DNA from: an uncultured Oscillospiraceae bacterium
GTDB taxonomy: Bacteria > Bacillota > Clostridia > Oscillospirales > Oscillospiraceae
NCBI GenBank assembly: GCA_944385415.1
Contig: CALWXC010000003.1
Coordinates: 62,001-126,000 of the forward strand
DNA length: 64,000 nt
Reading direction: 5' to 3'
The translations under genes were made by a program, and so were the position numbers. Positions 26,069 to 34,324 of this stretch are shown piece by piece. A model generated the notes under the pieces. The model had not been told where the DNA came from, searched no databases, and worked only from the letters and a program-made list of their open reading frames with translations. Positions within the stretch are counted from its first letter, which is position 1. Each line of letters begins with the position of its first letter.

Positions 26069-27013
26069 TCAGATCTCGATGTTGTGGATGACTTCCTTCA
26101 GCTTATTGGCGCTGTTCTGCAGCTTGGCCTCCTCCTCGGGGGTCAGCTTGCTGAGGATCTTGCCGCGAACGCCGTTGGCGTCCACCAGGGCCAGGGTGCT
26201 CAGGCACACATCGTCCACGCCGTATTCGCCGTGCATCAGGGTGGAAACGGTCAGGGCTGTGCCGGAACCGTTGGCAATGCACTTGCAGATATGGCACACG
26301 GAAATGGCCACAGCGTAGAACGTGGCGCCCTTGGACTTGATGACCTTGCCGCCGGAGGTGCGGACAAACTCCTCCAGTTCCTCATAGTTCTGCTCCCACT
26401 TGATATTCTCGGGCTCGGGGCAGCAGTCCTTATAGGCGTCGATGTGGATGTTGGTGATGGTGGCCAGGGACCAGGGCACGAAGGAGGAATCGCCGTGCTC
26501 GCCATAGACACTGGCGTGGACGTTCTGGGGATTCAGATGGAACCGGCGGGCCAGCTCAGACTGCAGGCGGGCCGTATCCAGCACGGTACCGGAACCGATG
26601 ATGTGGCTCTCCGGCACACCGGAAATCTTGTGGAACACATAAGTCAGCACGTCCACGGGGTTGGAAACGATAATATAGATGGCATTGGGAGCCGCGGCCA
26701 CGATCTGGGTTGCGATATCCTTGAGGATATTGACGTTGGTCTGTGCCAGCTCCAGACGGGTCTGGCCGGGCTTTCTGGCAATGCCGGAGGTGATGATCAC
26801 GATGTCGGAATCCTTGGCATCGGCGTATTCACCGCTGCGGACGATGGCCGGTGCGCAGAACGTAACGCCCTGATACACGTCCAGCGCCTCGCCAAAGGCC
26901 TTGGGCTTGTTGACGTCAATCATGAGAATCTCCGTGGCGATACCCATGGTCATCATATTGTTGGCAATGGCGGAACCCACGCTGCCTGCACCGATGATAG
27001 TAATTTTTCTCAT
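26069..27013 (-). CDS. mdh: Malate dehydrogenase (LDH-type fold)
   Basis: A 314-residue NAD-dependent 2-hydroxyacid dehydrogenase of the LDH/MDH family. NAD motif ITIIGAGSVGSAIANNM starts at about 4. The specificity loop reads SGIARKPGQTR. The residue equivalent to LDH Gln102 is Arg, as in malate dehydrogenases (ARKPG is identical in E. coli Mdh), which favours oxaloacetate over pyruvate. SNPVDVLTY and catalytic-His segment GEHGDSSFVPWS follow. The ATG at 27013 is chosen for its SD GAGGG; the longer in-frame start has none. It is the first gene of the fumarate operon, so it would reduce oxaloacetate to malate. Confidence 0.85.
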   Translation of the reverse strand: MRKITIIGAGSVGSAIANNMMTMGIATEILMIDVNKPKAFGEALDVYQGVTFCAPAIVRSGEYADAKDSDIVIITSGIARKPGQTRLELAQTNVNILKDIATQIVAAAPNAIYIIVSNPVDVLTYVFHKISGVPESHIIGSGTVLDTARLQSELARRFHLNPQNVHASVYGEHGDSSFVPWSLATITNIHIDAYKDCCPEPENIKWEQNYEELEEFVRTSGGKVIKSKGATFYAVAISVCHICKCIANGSGTALTVSTLMHGEYGVDDVCLSTLALVDANGVRGKILSKLTPEEEAKLQNSANKLKEVIHNIEI

Positions 27014-27059
27014 AAATAGTACCCTCGCAATCATTCAAAATAATACACACTGATCCAAC

Positions 27060-27101
27060 AAAGAACCCGGCCTATCCGGCGTGCCGTCCGCCGGATTCTT
27101 T
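27060..27101 (-). promoter_or_regulatory. Structured 5' leader of the mdh-frd operon
   Basis: The predicted transcript begins with AAAGAATCCGGC (27101-27090). This can pair either with CGCCGGAT nearby (8-bp stem, 27074-27096) or with GCCGGGTTCTTT (27071-27060; 12 bp with one G-U). The two folds share one arm and exclude each other. No T-run follows, so it may be a 5'-stabilising or regulatory fold. Confidence 0.45.
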
Positions 27102-27106
27102 TCCTT

Positions 27107-27135
27107 ATTATAACACTGCATTTTTCAGTATACAA
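27107..27135 (-). promoter_or_regulatory. Promoter of the mdh-fumC-hdr-flx-frd operon
   Basis: TTGTAT (27135-27130), a 17-bp spacer and a perfect TATAAT (27112-27107) on the minus strand; start near 27100. Confidence 0.6.
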
Positions 27136-27390
27136 CTATCGATACATTTATATTTGTATAAAATCCAGTCCATTTTTCCTCCAATATTCGTCGTTCTGTA
27201 CAACGGCTCTGAATCTCCGCACAAAACCGTTGGTTTTCAAAAAATAATCGTGATTACCAAAACTTTTTCTCTGTATTTTCTCTATAGAAATTTGAAAGAA
27301 TCCATTGACATTTTGAAAATCTGTCATTGTGCTTGATTTCCTCCCATAGCTATTATTGAAGTTGCACAATTTTCTTAGAACCATTCCGAT
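27136..27390. other. AT-rich intergenic region between mdh promoter and the DtxR-family gene
   Basis: About 255 bases, much richer in A and T than the flanking genes. No SD-led reading frame with recognisable content was found on either strand. It separates the mntR-like gene's terminator from the fumarate operon promoter. Confidence 0.5.
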
Positions 27391-27439
27391 GCAAAAATGC
27401 CCGAAACCCGCAGTGGAACCACCGCGGATTTCGGGCATT
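27391..27439 (-). terminator. Terminator of the DtxR/MntR-family gene
   Basis: A 16-bp stem with one mismatch (AATGCCCGAAACCCGC / GCGGATTTCGGGCATT, 27396-27439), followed by a TTTTTG tail on the minus strand. Confidence 0.8.
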
Positions 27440-27448
27440 CTGCCGGAT

Positions 27449-27847
27449 TCATGTTTTCGACTGTTCGGTTTCAAACATTCCCCCATGCTGCTGCGCATGG
27501 GCTTTGATCTTCTCAAAGGTCTCCTCGCTGAGATCGTGCTCAATTTTACAGGCGTCGGCTGCCGCCACTTCCGGCGAGACGCCCAGCCGGATAAAAAACT
27601 GGGTCAGCAGACGGTGTCTGCTGTAGACGCGGCTGGCGATGGCCTCGCCGTCCTCGGTCAGGCGGATGTGGCCTTCCCCGTCCACCACTACATAGCCATT
27701 TTCCCGGAGTTTCTTCATGGCCACGCTGACGCTGGGCTTGGAATACCCCAGCTCATTGACCACATCGATGGAGCGGACCAGGCCGATGCGCTCCCGGAGC
27801 ACCAGAATCGCCTCCAGATAATCCTCCGCAGATTCGTATATTTTCAT
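27449..27847 (-). CDS. DtxR/MntR-family metal-dependent regulator
   Basis: A 132-residue repressor. The N-terminal winged helix-turn-helix (about 1-65) includes SIDVVNELGYSKPSVSVAMKK and a wing at GYVVVDGEGHIRLTEDGE. The dimerisation/metal domain (about 70-125) has RHRLLTQFF and EHDLSEETFEKI with the expected Glu/His ligands. There is no C-terminal SH3 domain, as in MntR or short IdeR-like proteins. It probably represses Mn or Fe uptake when metal is plentiful; no transporter gene adjoins. The ATG at 27847 is used; a TTG one codon earlier is closer to the SD GAGGTG. Confidence 0.87.
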   Translation of the reverse strand: MKIYESAEDYLEAILVLRERIGLVRSIDVVNELGYSKPSVSVAMKKLRENGYVVVDGEGHIRLTEDGEAIASRVYSRHRLLTQFFIRLGVSPEVAAADACKIEHDLSEETFEKIKAHAQQHGGMFETEQSKT

Positions 27848-27883
27848 CAATGTATCGGCACCTCTTTGACAGGCATTTTCCCT

Positions 27884-27912
27884 AGGATAGCACAAATCCG
27901 CACAGTTTACAA
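27884..27912 (-). promoter_or_regulatory. Promoter of the DtxR/MntR-family gene
   Basis: TTGTAA (27912-27907), 17 bp, TATCCT (27889-27884) on the minus strand. The start region contains AGG(N7)CCT, a weak dyad that could be an autoregulatory operator. Confidence 0.5.
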
Positions 27913-27950
27913 GGGGGAACCTGGCACCGCCGGACCAGGACGGCACCGTC

Positions 27951-29225
27951 TCAGCGGTTGACCATCACATCGAGAATCACCTCATCGGTGACCTGCATGC
28001 CCTCCCGGGCAATGGCGGAAATGGCCGCCACCGTCTCACCGATGGTGTCCTTGATAAAGCCCTCGCCGCTGCCAAAGCCCCGCCGCTTTTCCGTCATGCG
28101 GATGGCCAGCAGCGCCGCCTCCACGGAGGAGGCGATTTTGGCGGCACAGGAGGATTTGGCGCCGTCACAGAGGATGCCGCCCACATCGGCCAGGGTACAG
28201 GTGAGCACGTTGGCCATATCCTCCAGGCTGCCGCCCCGCAGATACATCATGGCCACACCAGCCCCGGCGGCAGCACTGACGGCGCCGCAATAAGCTGACA
28301 GCCGCCCGATATCCCGTTTCTGGTAGACCGCCGTCAGGTTGGAGACGCACAGGGCGCGGTACCGTTTCTCATCGTTGACGCCCAACTCCTTGGCACAGGC
28401 AATGACCGGCAACGACGCCGTCATGCCCTGGTTGCCGCTGCCGCAGTTGATGACCACCGGCAGCTCACAGCCGCTCATTCTGGCGTCGGACCCGGCTGCG
28501 GGCAGCGCCCGCGCCATAACGTCAAAGCTGTCGCCGTAGGCTTCCCGCAGTGTCTTGCCCACATTGCCGCCGTAAGTACCAGTCAGGCCGGCTTCGGCAA
28601 TTTTCAAATTATACTGAATCTGCCGGTCCAGGACCTCCCGGACATCATCAATCTGAACCGTTTCGGCAAACTCCAGAATATGCTCCAGGTTCAGCAGCGC
28701 ATAATCCGGGTCTGCCTCCGACGGCGCTTCCTCCTCCCCGCTCTGGCGGAACAGGATTTGTCCATTTTTCTCGATCCGAACGATATTGGTATGGCTGTGG
28801 AGAATCTCCACCAGGGCCGTGTCGTCTCCCGCCGCCATCTCCACGATGATATGGAGTTTAGCGCTGCTGTCCGACAGCTTGACGGTGCAGAGGTTTTCCT
28901 CCAGCAGTTTGCGGACTCTGGCCCGGTCCTCGTCGGTCACACCCGTGAGCACCTCCAGCTTCCGCTCGGGGTCACCGCCGACGGCGCCGATGAGCGTTGC
29001 CGCCTCAATGCCCCGGAGACCGCCGGTGGCAGGCACCACGACACCTTTGACATTTTTAATGATATTGCCGCTGCAGGTGGTGACCACCCGCTCCGGAAAC
29101 GCCCCCAACACCTGCCGCGCCTTGGCGGCGGCATAGGCCAGGGCGATGGGCTCGGTGCAGCCCAATGCGGGAACCAGTTCTTTTTTCAGAATGCGGACAA
29201 AACCGTCATACATCGTCTGTTCCAC
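27951..29225 (-). CDS. cyuA: L-cysteine desulfidase family protein (CyuA/UPF0597)
   Basis: A 424-residue protein of the UPF0597/CyuA family, related to the alpha chain of iron-sulfur L-serine dehydratases. It degrades L-cysteine to pyruvate, ammonia and sulfide in characterised members. Conserved blocks are ALGCTEPIALAYAAAKAR (about 18-35), SGNIIKNVKGVVVPATGG, INCGSGNQGMTASLPV (about 265-280), YCGAVSAAAGAGVAM and CDGAKSSCAAKIASS (near the C-terminus), which hold the cluster-ligand Cys. The start is taken at GTG 29225, eight bases after AAAGGAG, ahead of an in-frame ATG. It is divergent from the C-GCAxxG-C-C gene. Confidence 0.87.
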   Translation of the reverse strand: MEQTMYDGFVRILKKELVPALGCTEPIALAYAAAKARQVLGAFPERVVTTCSGNIIKNVKGVVVPATGGLRGIEAATLIGAVGGDPERKLEVLTGVTDEDRARVRKLLEENLCTVKLSDSSAKLHIIVEMAAGDDTALVEILHSHTNIVRIEKNGQILFRQSGEEEAPSEADPDYALLNLEHILEFAETVQIDDVREVLDRQIQYNLKIAEAGLTGTYGGNVGKTLREAYGDSFDVMARALPAAGSDARMSGCELPVVINCGSGNQGMTASLPVIACAKELGVNDEKRYRALCVSNLTAVYQKRDIGRLSAYCGAVSAAAGAGVAMMYLRGGSLEDMANVLTCTLADVGGILCDGAKSSCAAKIASSVEAALLAIRMTEKRRGFGSGEGFIKDTIGETVAAISAIAREGMQVTDEVILDVMVNR

Positions 29226-29396
29226 TGCAAAAACTCCTTTATCTATCAGATGATAGGAATCGGATGTTTCCCGTTTTCCGTACGATCTGCGCACCGGCAG
29301 CCTTGGGCTGTCCGGTCTGCGGGATTCCATCCATAGTATACCATTCCCCGCGAAAAAAAGCCACCATTCCCGCAAAATTTTACGGATACGCCCACC

Positions 29397-29425
29397 TTGA
29401 CACAATGATATTCCGGCGGTATCCT
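29397..29425 (+). promoter_or_regulatory. Promoter of the C-GCAxxG-C-C gene
   Basis: Consensus TTGACA (29397-29402), 17 bp, TATCCT (29420-29425), about 37 bases before the ATG. Confidence 0.65.
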
Positions 29426-29461
29426 AATTTCATCTGTTTGCACGAAAGGAGCGGTTCTCCC

Positions 29462-29914
29462 ATGGAGCACGCGACACAGGCGCAAGCCTATTTTCTGGAG
29501 GGTTATAACTGTGCCCAATCGGTACTGCTGGCCTTTGCGCCGGATTTGGGACTGACAAACGATGAAGCCGCCCGCATGGCTTCGTCCTTCGGCGGCGGTA
29601 TGGGCCGGCTGCGGGAGGTCTGCGGCGCCCTCAGCGCCTCCTTTTTGATTTTGGGACTGCGGGAGGGCTACAGCTCCCCCACCGATGATGAGGCCAAAGC
29701 CCGCCAATATGCCCGGGTTCAGGAGATTGCAGCGCAATTCCGCGCCATCCACGGCACCATTCTCTGCCGGGACCTGCTGGGCTTATCGGAGGGCCCCGAC
29801 TGCCCCACCCCCGCCAAACGGACCGCAGAATACTATGAGAGCCGTCCCTGTGAGCGGTGCATCGGTGACGCCGCCGCCATTGTGGAGCGGATGCTCTTCT
29901 CCAACGGGGACTGA
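29462..29914 (+). CDS. C-GCAxxG-C-C family protein
   Basis: A 150-residue cytoplasmic protein of the C_GCAxxG_C_C family, named for its conserved Cys pattern. Visible are FLEGYNCAQSVLLAF (Cys about 17), SFGGGMGRLREVCGALSAS (Cys about 54), C..DLLGL (Cys about 99) and a C-terminal CERCIGDAAAIVE. The family is thought to be redox-active or metal-binding; function is not established. SD AAAGGAG lies 10 bases before the ATG. The next gene starts two bases after its stop codon, so the two are coupled. Confidence 0.87.
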   Translation: MEHATQAQAYFLEGYNCAQSVLLAFAPDLGLTNDEAARMASSFGGGMGRLREVCGALSASFLILGLREGYSSPTDDEAKARQYARVQEIAAQFRAIHGTILCRDLLGLSEGPDCPTPAKRTAEYYESRPCERCIGDAAAIVERMLFSNGD

Positions 29915-29916
29915 CC

Positions 29917-31350
29917 ATGGCTGGCTACGACGATCTGTTGGAACAGCTGGCTCAGTACAATGCCGCCGGTTTTCTGCCCATGCACATGCCCGGCCACAAG
30001 CGCACCGCCCTGGGCGGCGGAGAGCTGCCCTGGCAACTGGATATTACGGAAATCGATGGATTCGACAACCTCCACGAAGCCGAGGGGATTTTGAAAGACG
30101 GCATGGAATTGGCCGCCCGTCTGTACGGTTCCGCCCGGGCCTTTTATCTGGTCAACGGCTCCTCCGGTGGTATTTTGGCGGCCATGGCCGCCGCGGCCCC
30201 CTTCGGCAGCCGGATTCTCATGGCCCGGGGCTGCCACAAGTCCGTCTATCACGCCGTGGAACTGCTGCATCTGGAGCCGTACTACCTGACGCCGCCGGTG
30301 GACCCGTCCTTTGCCGTAACCGCTTCCCTGCCGCCCAAAATGGTGGAATCGGCTCTGGCCCAACATCCGGACATCCGTCTGGTGGTCCTCACCAGTCCCA
30401 CCTATGAGGGTGTCATCAGCGACATTGCAGCCATTGCCGCCGTCTGTCACCGGCAGGGGGTCCCCCTGCTGGTGGATGAAGCCCATGGGGCCCATCTCTA
30501 TTTCCATCCGTCTTTTTCCGGCGGTGCGGTGACGGCCGGGGCCGATCTGGTCATTCAGAGTGTCCACAAGACGCTGCCCAGTTTGACCCAGACAGCCCTT
30601 GCCCATGTGCAGGGTAATCTGGTGGACCCCCAACAGCTGGCCCATTTTCTGTCCGTCTTCCAAACCAGCAGCCCCTCCTATCTGCTCATGGGTTCCATCC
30701 ACCGCTGCCTGAAGCTGTTGGAACACCGGGGCCCGGCCCTGTTTGCCGACTATGTCCAGAATTTGCAGCGGCTGGACCGGCGGTTGGAATCGCTGCGTCA
30801 TCTGCGGGTGCTCTGTCATGGGGCAGATCATTGCAGCCGCCATACCGATTTCTTTGCCTTTGACCCTGGGAAGCTGTTCATCAGCACCCACGGCACAGAC
30901 CTGACGGGTCCCCAGCTGACCGCCCTGCTGCGGCAGCGGGGTATCGAACCGGAGATGACCGCACCCCATTGGGTCCTGGCCATGACCAGCTGCTGTGACA
31001 CGGCGGAGACACTGGAACGCTTTGCCGCCGTTCTGCTGGAGCTCGACGGTCTCTGTCACAGCACCGGCGCCCCCTACGTCCGGCCAACGCCGCCCCTGCC
31101 CCCGGTCCGGCACACCATCGCCCAGGCCCGGCAGCTTCCCACCGTTCCCCTTCCCCTGACGGAAGCCATTGGACGCACCATGGCGGAAAGCCTTTGGATG
31201 TACCCGCCCGGTATCCCTCTGGTGGTTCCCGGCGAGATTCTGACTGCGGACATTGTCCAGGTTCTTGGGGGCATTGCCGACAGCGGCGTGCAGCTTCACA
31301 GCGACAGCGGTTTGGCCCCCCACGGGGTCCTGGTAGCGGCGACAGGATAA
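29917..31350 (+). CDS. Orn/Lys/Arg decarboxylase-family PLP enzyme
   Basis: A 477-residue fold-type I PLP enzyme of the group-III basic amino acid decarboxylase family, short form lacking the N-terminal wing domain. Key segments are PMHMPGHKR (about 21-29), LVNGSSGGILAAM for phosphate binding (about 78-90), LLVDEAHGAHLYFHP (about 186-200) and the PLP lysine in SVHKTLPSLTQTA (about 213-225). Similar short proteins in Firmicutes are arginine decarboxylases (SpeA/YaaO-like), lying near polyamine or DNA-replication genes. The substrate here is not determinable from the sequence. It is translationally coupled to the upstream gene. Confidence 0.87.
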   Translation: MAGYDDLLEQLAQYNAAGFLPMHMPGHKRTALGGGELPWQLDITEIDGFDNLHEAEGILKDGMELAARLYGSARAFYLVNGSSGGILAAMAAAAPFGSRILMARGCHKSVYHAVELLHLEPYYLTPPVDPSFAVTASLPPKMVESALAQHPDIRLVVLTSPTYEGVISDIAAIAAVCHRQGVPLLVDEAHGAHLYFHPSFSGGAVTAGADLVIQSVHKTLPSLTQTALAHVQGNLVDPQQLAHFLSVFQTSSPSYLLMGSIHRCLKLLEHRGPALFADYVQNLQRLDRRLESLRHLRVLCHGADHCSRHTDFFAFDPGKLFISTHGTDLTGPQLTALLRQRGIEPEMTAPHWVLAMTSCCDTAETLERFAAVLLELDGLCHSTGAPYVRPTPPLPPVRHTIAQARQLPTVPLPLTEAIGRTMAESLWMYPPGIPLVVPGEILTADIVQVLGGIADSGVQLHSDSGLAPHGVLVAATG

Positions 31351-31376
31351 AATTTCACAAATCCACACGGTTGTAA

Positions 31377-31405
31377 TTGACAGACGGAAAGATTTATGAT
31401 TGAAT
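31377..31405 (+). promoter_or_regulatory. Promoter of the SCIFF peptide gene
   Basis: TTGACA (31377-31382), 17 bp, TTGAAT (31400-31405). The leader is about 95 nt, ending with SD AAAGGAGG before the scfA ATG. Confidence 0.6.
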
Positions 31406-31507
31406 AGATAAAAGCGAAACGGGCGCGTACAGTTGTGCCGCGCCATGGAATCGTTTACCGGGCGGCATTGCCGCCACTGTATTTTTCATTAAAGGAGGCC
31501 CATTACC

Positions 31508-31660
31508 ATGAATCGGATTCAGACCCTGGAGACCCGTGACCTGGCCCAGAGCGCTCACAACGGCGGCTGCGGCGAGTGCCAGACTTCCTGCCAGTCTGCC
31601 TGCAAGACTTCCTGCGGCGTTGCCAATCAGCCCTGCGAGAAGAGCAGCGAGAACAAGTAA
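31508..31660 (+). CDS. scfA: SCIFF precursor peptide (six cysteines in forty-five)
   Basis: A 50-residue ribosomal peptide precursor, too short for many gene finders. The leader MNRIQTLETRDLAQSAHNGG is followed by a core with Cys at 21, 24, 28, 32, 36 and 43 (CGECQTSCQSACKTSC then QPC). This is the near-universal clostridial SCIFF family, modified by a radical-SAM maturase that makes Cys-to-Thr thioether links; several Thr are in the core. AAAGGAGG lies nine bases before the ATG. A GC-rich terminator separates it from scfB, which should give excess peptide over enzyme. The biological role of the mature product is unknown. Confidence 0.95.
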   Translation: MNRIQTLETRDLAQSAHNGGCGECQTSCQSACKTSCGVANQPCEKSSENK

Positions 31661-31677
31661 TTTGATTTTGGAAGGGT

Positions 31678-31716
31678 CGCTGCCCCGCCGCGCCTAGCGC
31701 GGCCGGCGGCGATTTT
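31678..31716 (+). terminator. Terminator/attenuator between scfA and scfB
   Basis: An imperfect GC-rich hairpin (TCGCTGCC..GCCGCGC, CTA loop, GCGCGGC..GGCGGCGA) followed by five T. It lies 17 bases after the scfA stop and about 60 before scfB, so partial readthrough is likely. Confidence 0.75.
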
Positions 31717-31777
31717 TCATGTCTTTGGGCCGAATACATCGGTACGTTTATGATTTTCACATAGAAAGAGGAACCTT

Positions 31778-33163
31778 ATGATTCATCAGTACAAACTCAA
31801 CGGCTACTGCATCGTGCTGGACATCTACAGCGGCTCAGTCCATGTGGTGGACCCGGTGGCCTACGACGTCATCGAACTCTACGAGACGACCGCGCCCGAG
31901 GAGATCATCCGGCAGATGCTGGAGAAGTATCACGACCAGCCCGACGTCACCGAAGAGGAGCTGCGCCAGGTTCTGGACAGCATCGAGGAGCTGAAACAGA
32001 ACGGCAAACTCTTCGCCCCCGATCAGTACGCCGACATGGCCTTTGATTTCAAGGAGCGCAATACGGTCATCAAGGCCCTGTGTCTCCATGTGGCTCACAC
32101 CTGCAACCTGACCTGCAACTACTGCTTTGCCAGCCAGGGCAAGTACCAGGGCGACCGGGCTCTCATGTCCCTGGAGGTGGGCAAACAGGCCATCGACTTT
32201 CTCATTGCCCACTCCGGTACCCGCCGGAATCTGGAGGTGGACTTCTTCGGCGGCGAACCGCTGATGAACTGGCAGATGGTCAAGGATGTGGTGGCCTACG
32301 CCCGGGAGCAGGAGAAACTGCACAACAAGAATTTCCGCTTCACGCTGACCACCAACGGCCTGCTGATTGATGACGATGTCATCGAGTTTACCAATAAAGA
32401 GATGCACAATGTGGTCCTGAGTCTGGACGGCCGGAAAGAGGTCCACGACCGTCTGCGCCGGACTGTTAACGATAAGGGCAGCTATGACATCATCCTGCCC
32501 AAGTTCAAAAAGCTGGTGGAGAGCCGTGGCGGCAAGGGCTACTATATGCGCGGCACCTTTACCCACGACAATGTGGATTTCACCAACGATATTTTCCACA
32601 TGGCCGATCTGGGCTTTACGGAGCTTTCCATGGAGCCGGTGGTCTCTGCCTCCGATGAGCCCTACGCCCTGACGGAAGAAGATCTGCCCAAGCTGTTTGA
32701 GCAGTATGAGATTCTGGCAACGGAGATGATCCGCCGTCATGAGGCCGGCAACGGCTTTACCTTCTACCACTACATGATTGACCTCAAGGGCGGTCCCTGC
32801 ATCTACAAGCGGATCTCCGGCTGCGGCAGCGGTACCGAATATCTGGCTGTCACCCCCTGGGGTGAGCTGTTCCCCTGCCATCAGTTTGTGGGCGACCCGG
32901 CTTACAGCATGGGCAATGTCTGGGACGGCGTCACCAATACGGCGCTGCGGGATGAGTTCAAGCTGTGCAACGCCTACGCCCGCCCCGACTGCAAGGACTG
33001 CTGGGCCCGTCTCTACTGCTCCGGCGGCTGTGCGGCCAACGCCTACCATGCCACCGGCAGCATCAAGGGCATTTATGAATACGGCTGCCAGCTGTTCCGC
33101 AAGCGCATCGAATGCGCCATCATGGTACAGGTGGCCCAGGCCGGTTTCATCAAAAGCTGCTGA
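31778..33163 (+). CDS. scfB: SCIFF radical SAM maturase
   Basis: A 461-residue radical-SAM peptide-modifying enzyme. An N-terminal peptide-recognition region (about 1-80) precedes the SAM-cluster motif CNLTCNYC (Cys 109, 113, 116). FFGGEPLMNW (about 154-163) and TTNGLLID follow. The C-terminal SPASM-like auxiliary-cluster Cys are in GCGSGTEYLAVTPWGELFPC, CNAYARPDCKDC and LYCSGGC. It installs thioether bridges in the SCIFF peptide encoded just upstream. It starts with SD AGAGG and ends at a strong terminator. Confidence 0.95.
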   Translation: MIHQYKLNGYCIVLDIYSGSVHVVDPVAYDVIELYETTAPEEIIRQMLEKYHDQPDVTEEELRQVLDSIEELKQNGKLFAPDQYADMAFDFKERNTVIKALCLHVAHTCNLTCNYCFASQGKYQGDRALMSLEVGKQAIDFLIAHSGTRRNLEVDFFGGEPLMNWQMVKDVVAYAREQEKLHNKNFRFTLTTNGLLIDDDVIEFTNKEMHNVVLSLDGRKEVHDRLRRTVNDKGSYDIILPKFKKLVESRGGKGYYMRGTFTHDNVDFTNDIFHMADLGFTELSMEPVVSASDEPYALTEEDLPKLFEQYEILATEMIRRHEAGNGFTFYHYMIDLKGGPCIYKRISGCGSGTEYLAVTPWGELFPCHQFVGDPAYSMGNVWDGVTNTALRDEFKLCNAYARPDCKDCWARLYCSGGCAANAYHATGSIKGIYEYGCQLFRKRIECAIMVQVAQAGFIKSC

Positions 33164-33216
33164 GCACGCCGGACGCACTGCCGGCACGGCACAGAGCACA
33201 ACAAATCCTTTCATTT

Positions 33217-33254
33217 GAGCGGGAAGCACGTTTGAACGTGCTTCCCGCTCTTCC
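33217..33254 (+). terminator. Terminator of scfB
   Basis: A perfect 15-bp stem GAGCGGGAAGCACGT / ACGTGCTTCCCGCTC with a 4-base loop, then TTCCC; the T-run is short but the stem is strong. Confidence 0.75.
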
Positions 33255-33316
33255 CTGCAGGCGATTTTTATGATATAATACCAGTAAGATGAATATAGAA
33301 GATGGGAGGTCCTACT

Positions 33317-34240
33317 ATGGAAATGATTCGAGATGCTTCTTATTCCGACGTGTTCCTCTGTGACGGCGACGGTGATTTTCACGACTATCATTACGTTTCC
33401 CCATTCCAGCCGGATGAAAACTCCCTGCTGTATCGGGTACACCGCACCGGTATTGTTCACGCGCTGCCAACGCTTTTCGCCGTGGAGCGCAGCGCCTCCA
33501 CCATCTACTGTGAAATCTTCTGTATCCTGTCGGGCCACGGCTATTTGGAATACGACGGCAAGACGTATGAACTGCACCGGAATCAGCTGGTGCTGCTGCC
33601 GGCCCATGAGCCCCACAAATACCGAAACGACCCCAATGACCCCATGGGCAAGGTATGGCTGGAATTCTACGGCGCCAACACCACCGATCTGATCCGCCAT
33701 CTCATCGGGCTCCATGGGCCGGTACTGGAAGGGCCCCTTTTCCCCGATATCTGTGCCCAGGTTTGTCTGATCCAGCAGCGCCTGATGGTCAACAGCTACT
33801 ATCAGCCGTCTCTGGAAATCTATCGGGTGCTGCTGTCCATGCTGCAATACAGCGAGGTCTCCAGCCCCTTGCAGCTGACCGAGGACAGCGCCATGAATTT
33901 CCTGTTGGTGGAAGCGTACATCAATGCCCATATGTCCCGGAAAATCGCCAATGCCGAGCTGGCCGATCTGTGCGGCATCAGTCTCCAGCACTTTATCAAG
34001 CAGTTCAAGGAGCACTATCACCAGACGCCCCAAGAGTATATCATGAACCAGCGGATCAAAAAGGCCCAATATACCCTGGTGCAAACCAACTTGTCCATTG
34101 ACTCCATCGCGGAATCCCTGGGCTTCTGCAACACCAGCCATTTTATCCGACGCTTCTCCGAGGCCACCGGCCTGTCGCCGGTGAAATACCGCAAAGCCCA
34201 GATTCAGCGCATTGCAGACGCCCCCATCTCCCCCACCTGA
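33317..34240 (+). CDS. AraC-family transcriptional regulator
   Basis: A 307-residue regulator. The N-terminal cupin-like sensor domain (about 1-140) contains IYCEIFCILSGHGYLEYDG and LLPAHEPHKY, typical for sugar- or small-molecule-sensing AraC proteins. The C-terminal double helix-turn-helix (about 200-300) has KIANAELADLCGISLQHFIK and SIDSIAESLGFCNTSHFIRR followed by the AraC signature region TGLSPVKYR. The ATG at 33317 is preceded by GGGAGG; an earlier in-frame ATG overlaps that SD. Its target is unknown. It could regulate the following HAD gene, but that gene has its own promoter. Confidence 0.9.
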   Translation: MEMIRDASYSDVFLCDGDGDFHDYHYVSPFQPDENSLLYRVHRTGIVHALPTLFAVERSASTIYCEIFCILSGHGYLEYDGKTYELHRNQLVLLPAHEPHKYRNDPNDPMGKVWLEFYGANTTDLIRHLIGLHGPVLEGPLFPDICAQVCLIQQRLMVNSYYQPSLEIYRVLLSMLQYSEVSSPLQLTEDSAMNFLLVEAYINAHMSRKIANAELADLCGISLQHFIKQFKEHYHQTPQEYIMNQRIKKAQYTLVQTNLSIDSIAESLGFCNTSHFIRRFSEATGLSPVKYRKAQIQRIADAPISPT

Positions 34241-34243
34241 GCC

Positions 34244-34272
34244 TTGCGTTTCTCCGCCGCCCGCCGTATAAT
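34244..34272 (+). promoter_or_regulatory. Promoter of the HAD phosphatase gene
   Basis: TTGCGT (34244-34249), exactly 17 bp, TATAAT (34267-34272); it begins right after the AraC gene's stop codon. Confidence 0.6.
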
Positions 34273-34324
34273 GGACCATATGACATGGGCGGCGCCGCCG
34301 TCCCCCGGAGGCAAGGAGCGCACT

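Noticed and set aside
26069..27013. L-lactate dehydrogenase annotation
   Set aside because: The specificity position is Arg and the operon context is malate/fumarate, so malate dehydrogenase fits better.
27154..27336. Short plus-strand frame in the AT-rich gap
   Set aside because: About 60 residues, no SD, no recognisable content; expected by chance in AT-rich DNA.
27148..27543. Possible minus-strand gene between mdh and the DtxR-family gene
   Set aside because: It overlaps the 3' end of the regulator gene and its terminator, shows no SD and has an odd composition.
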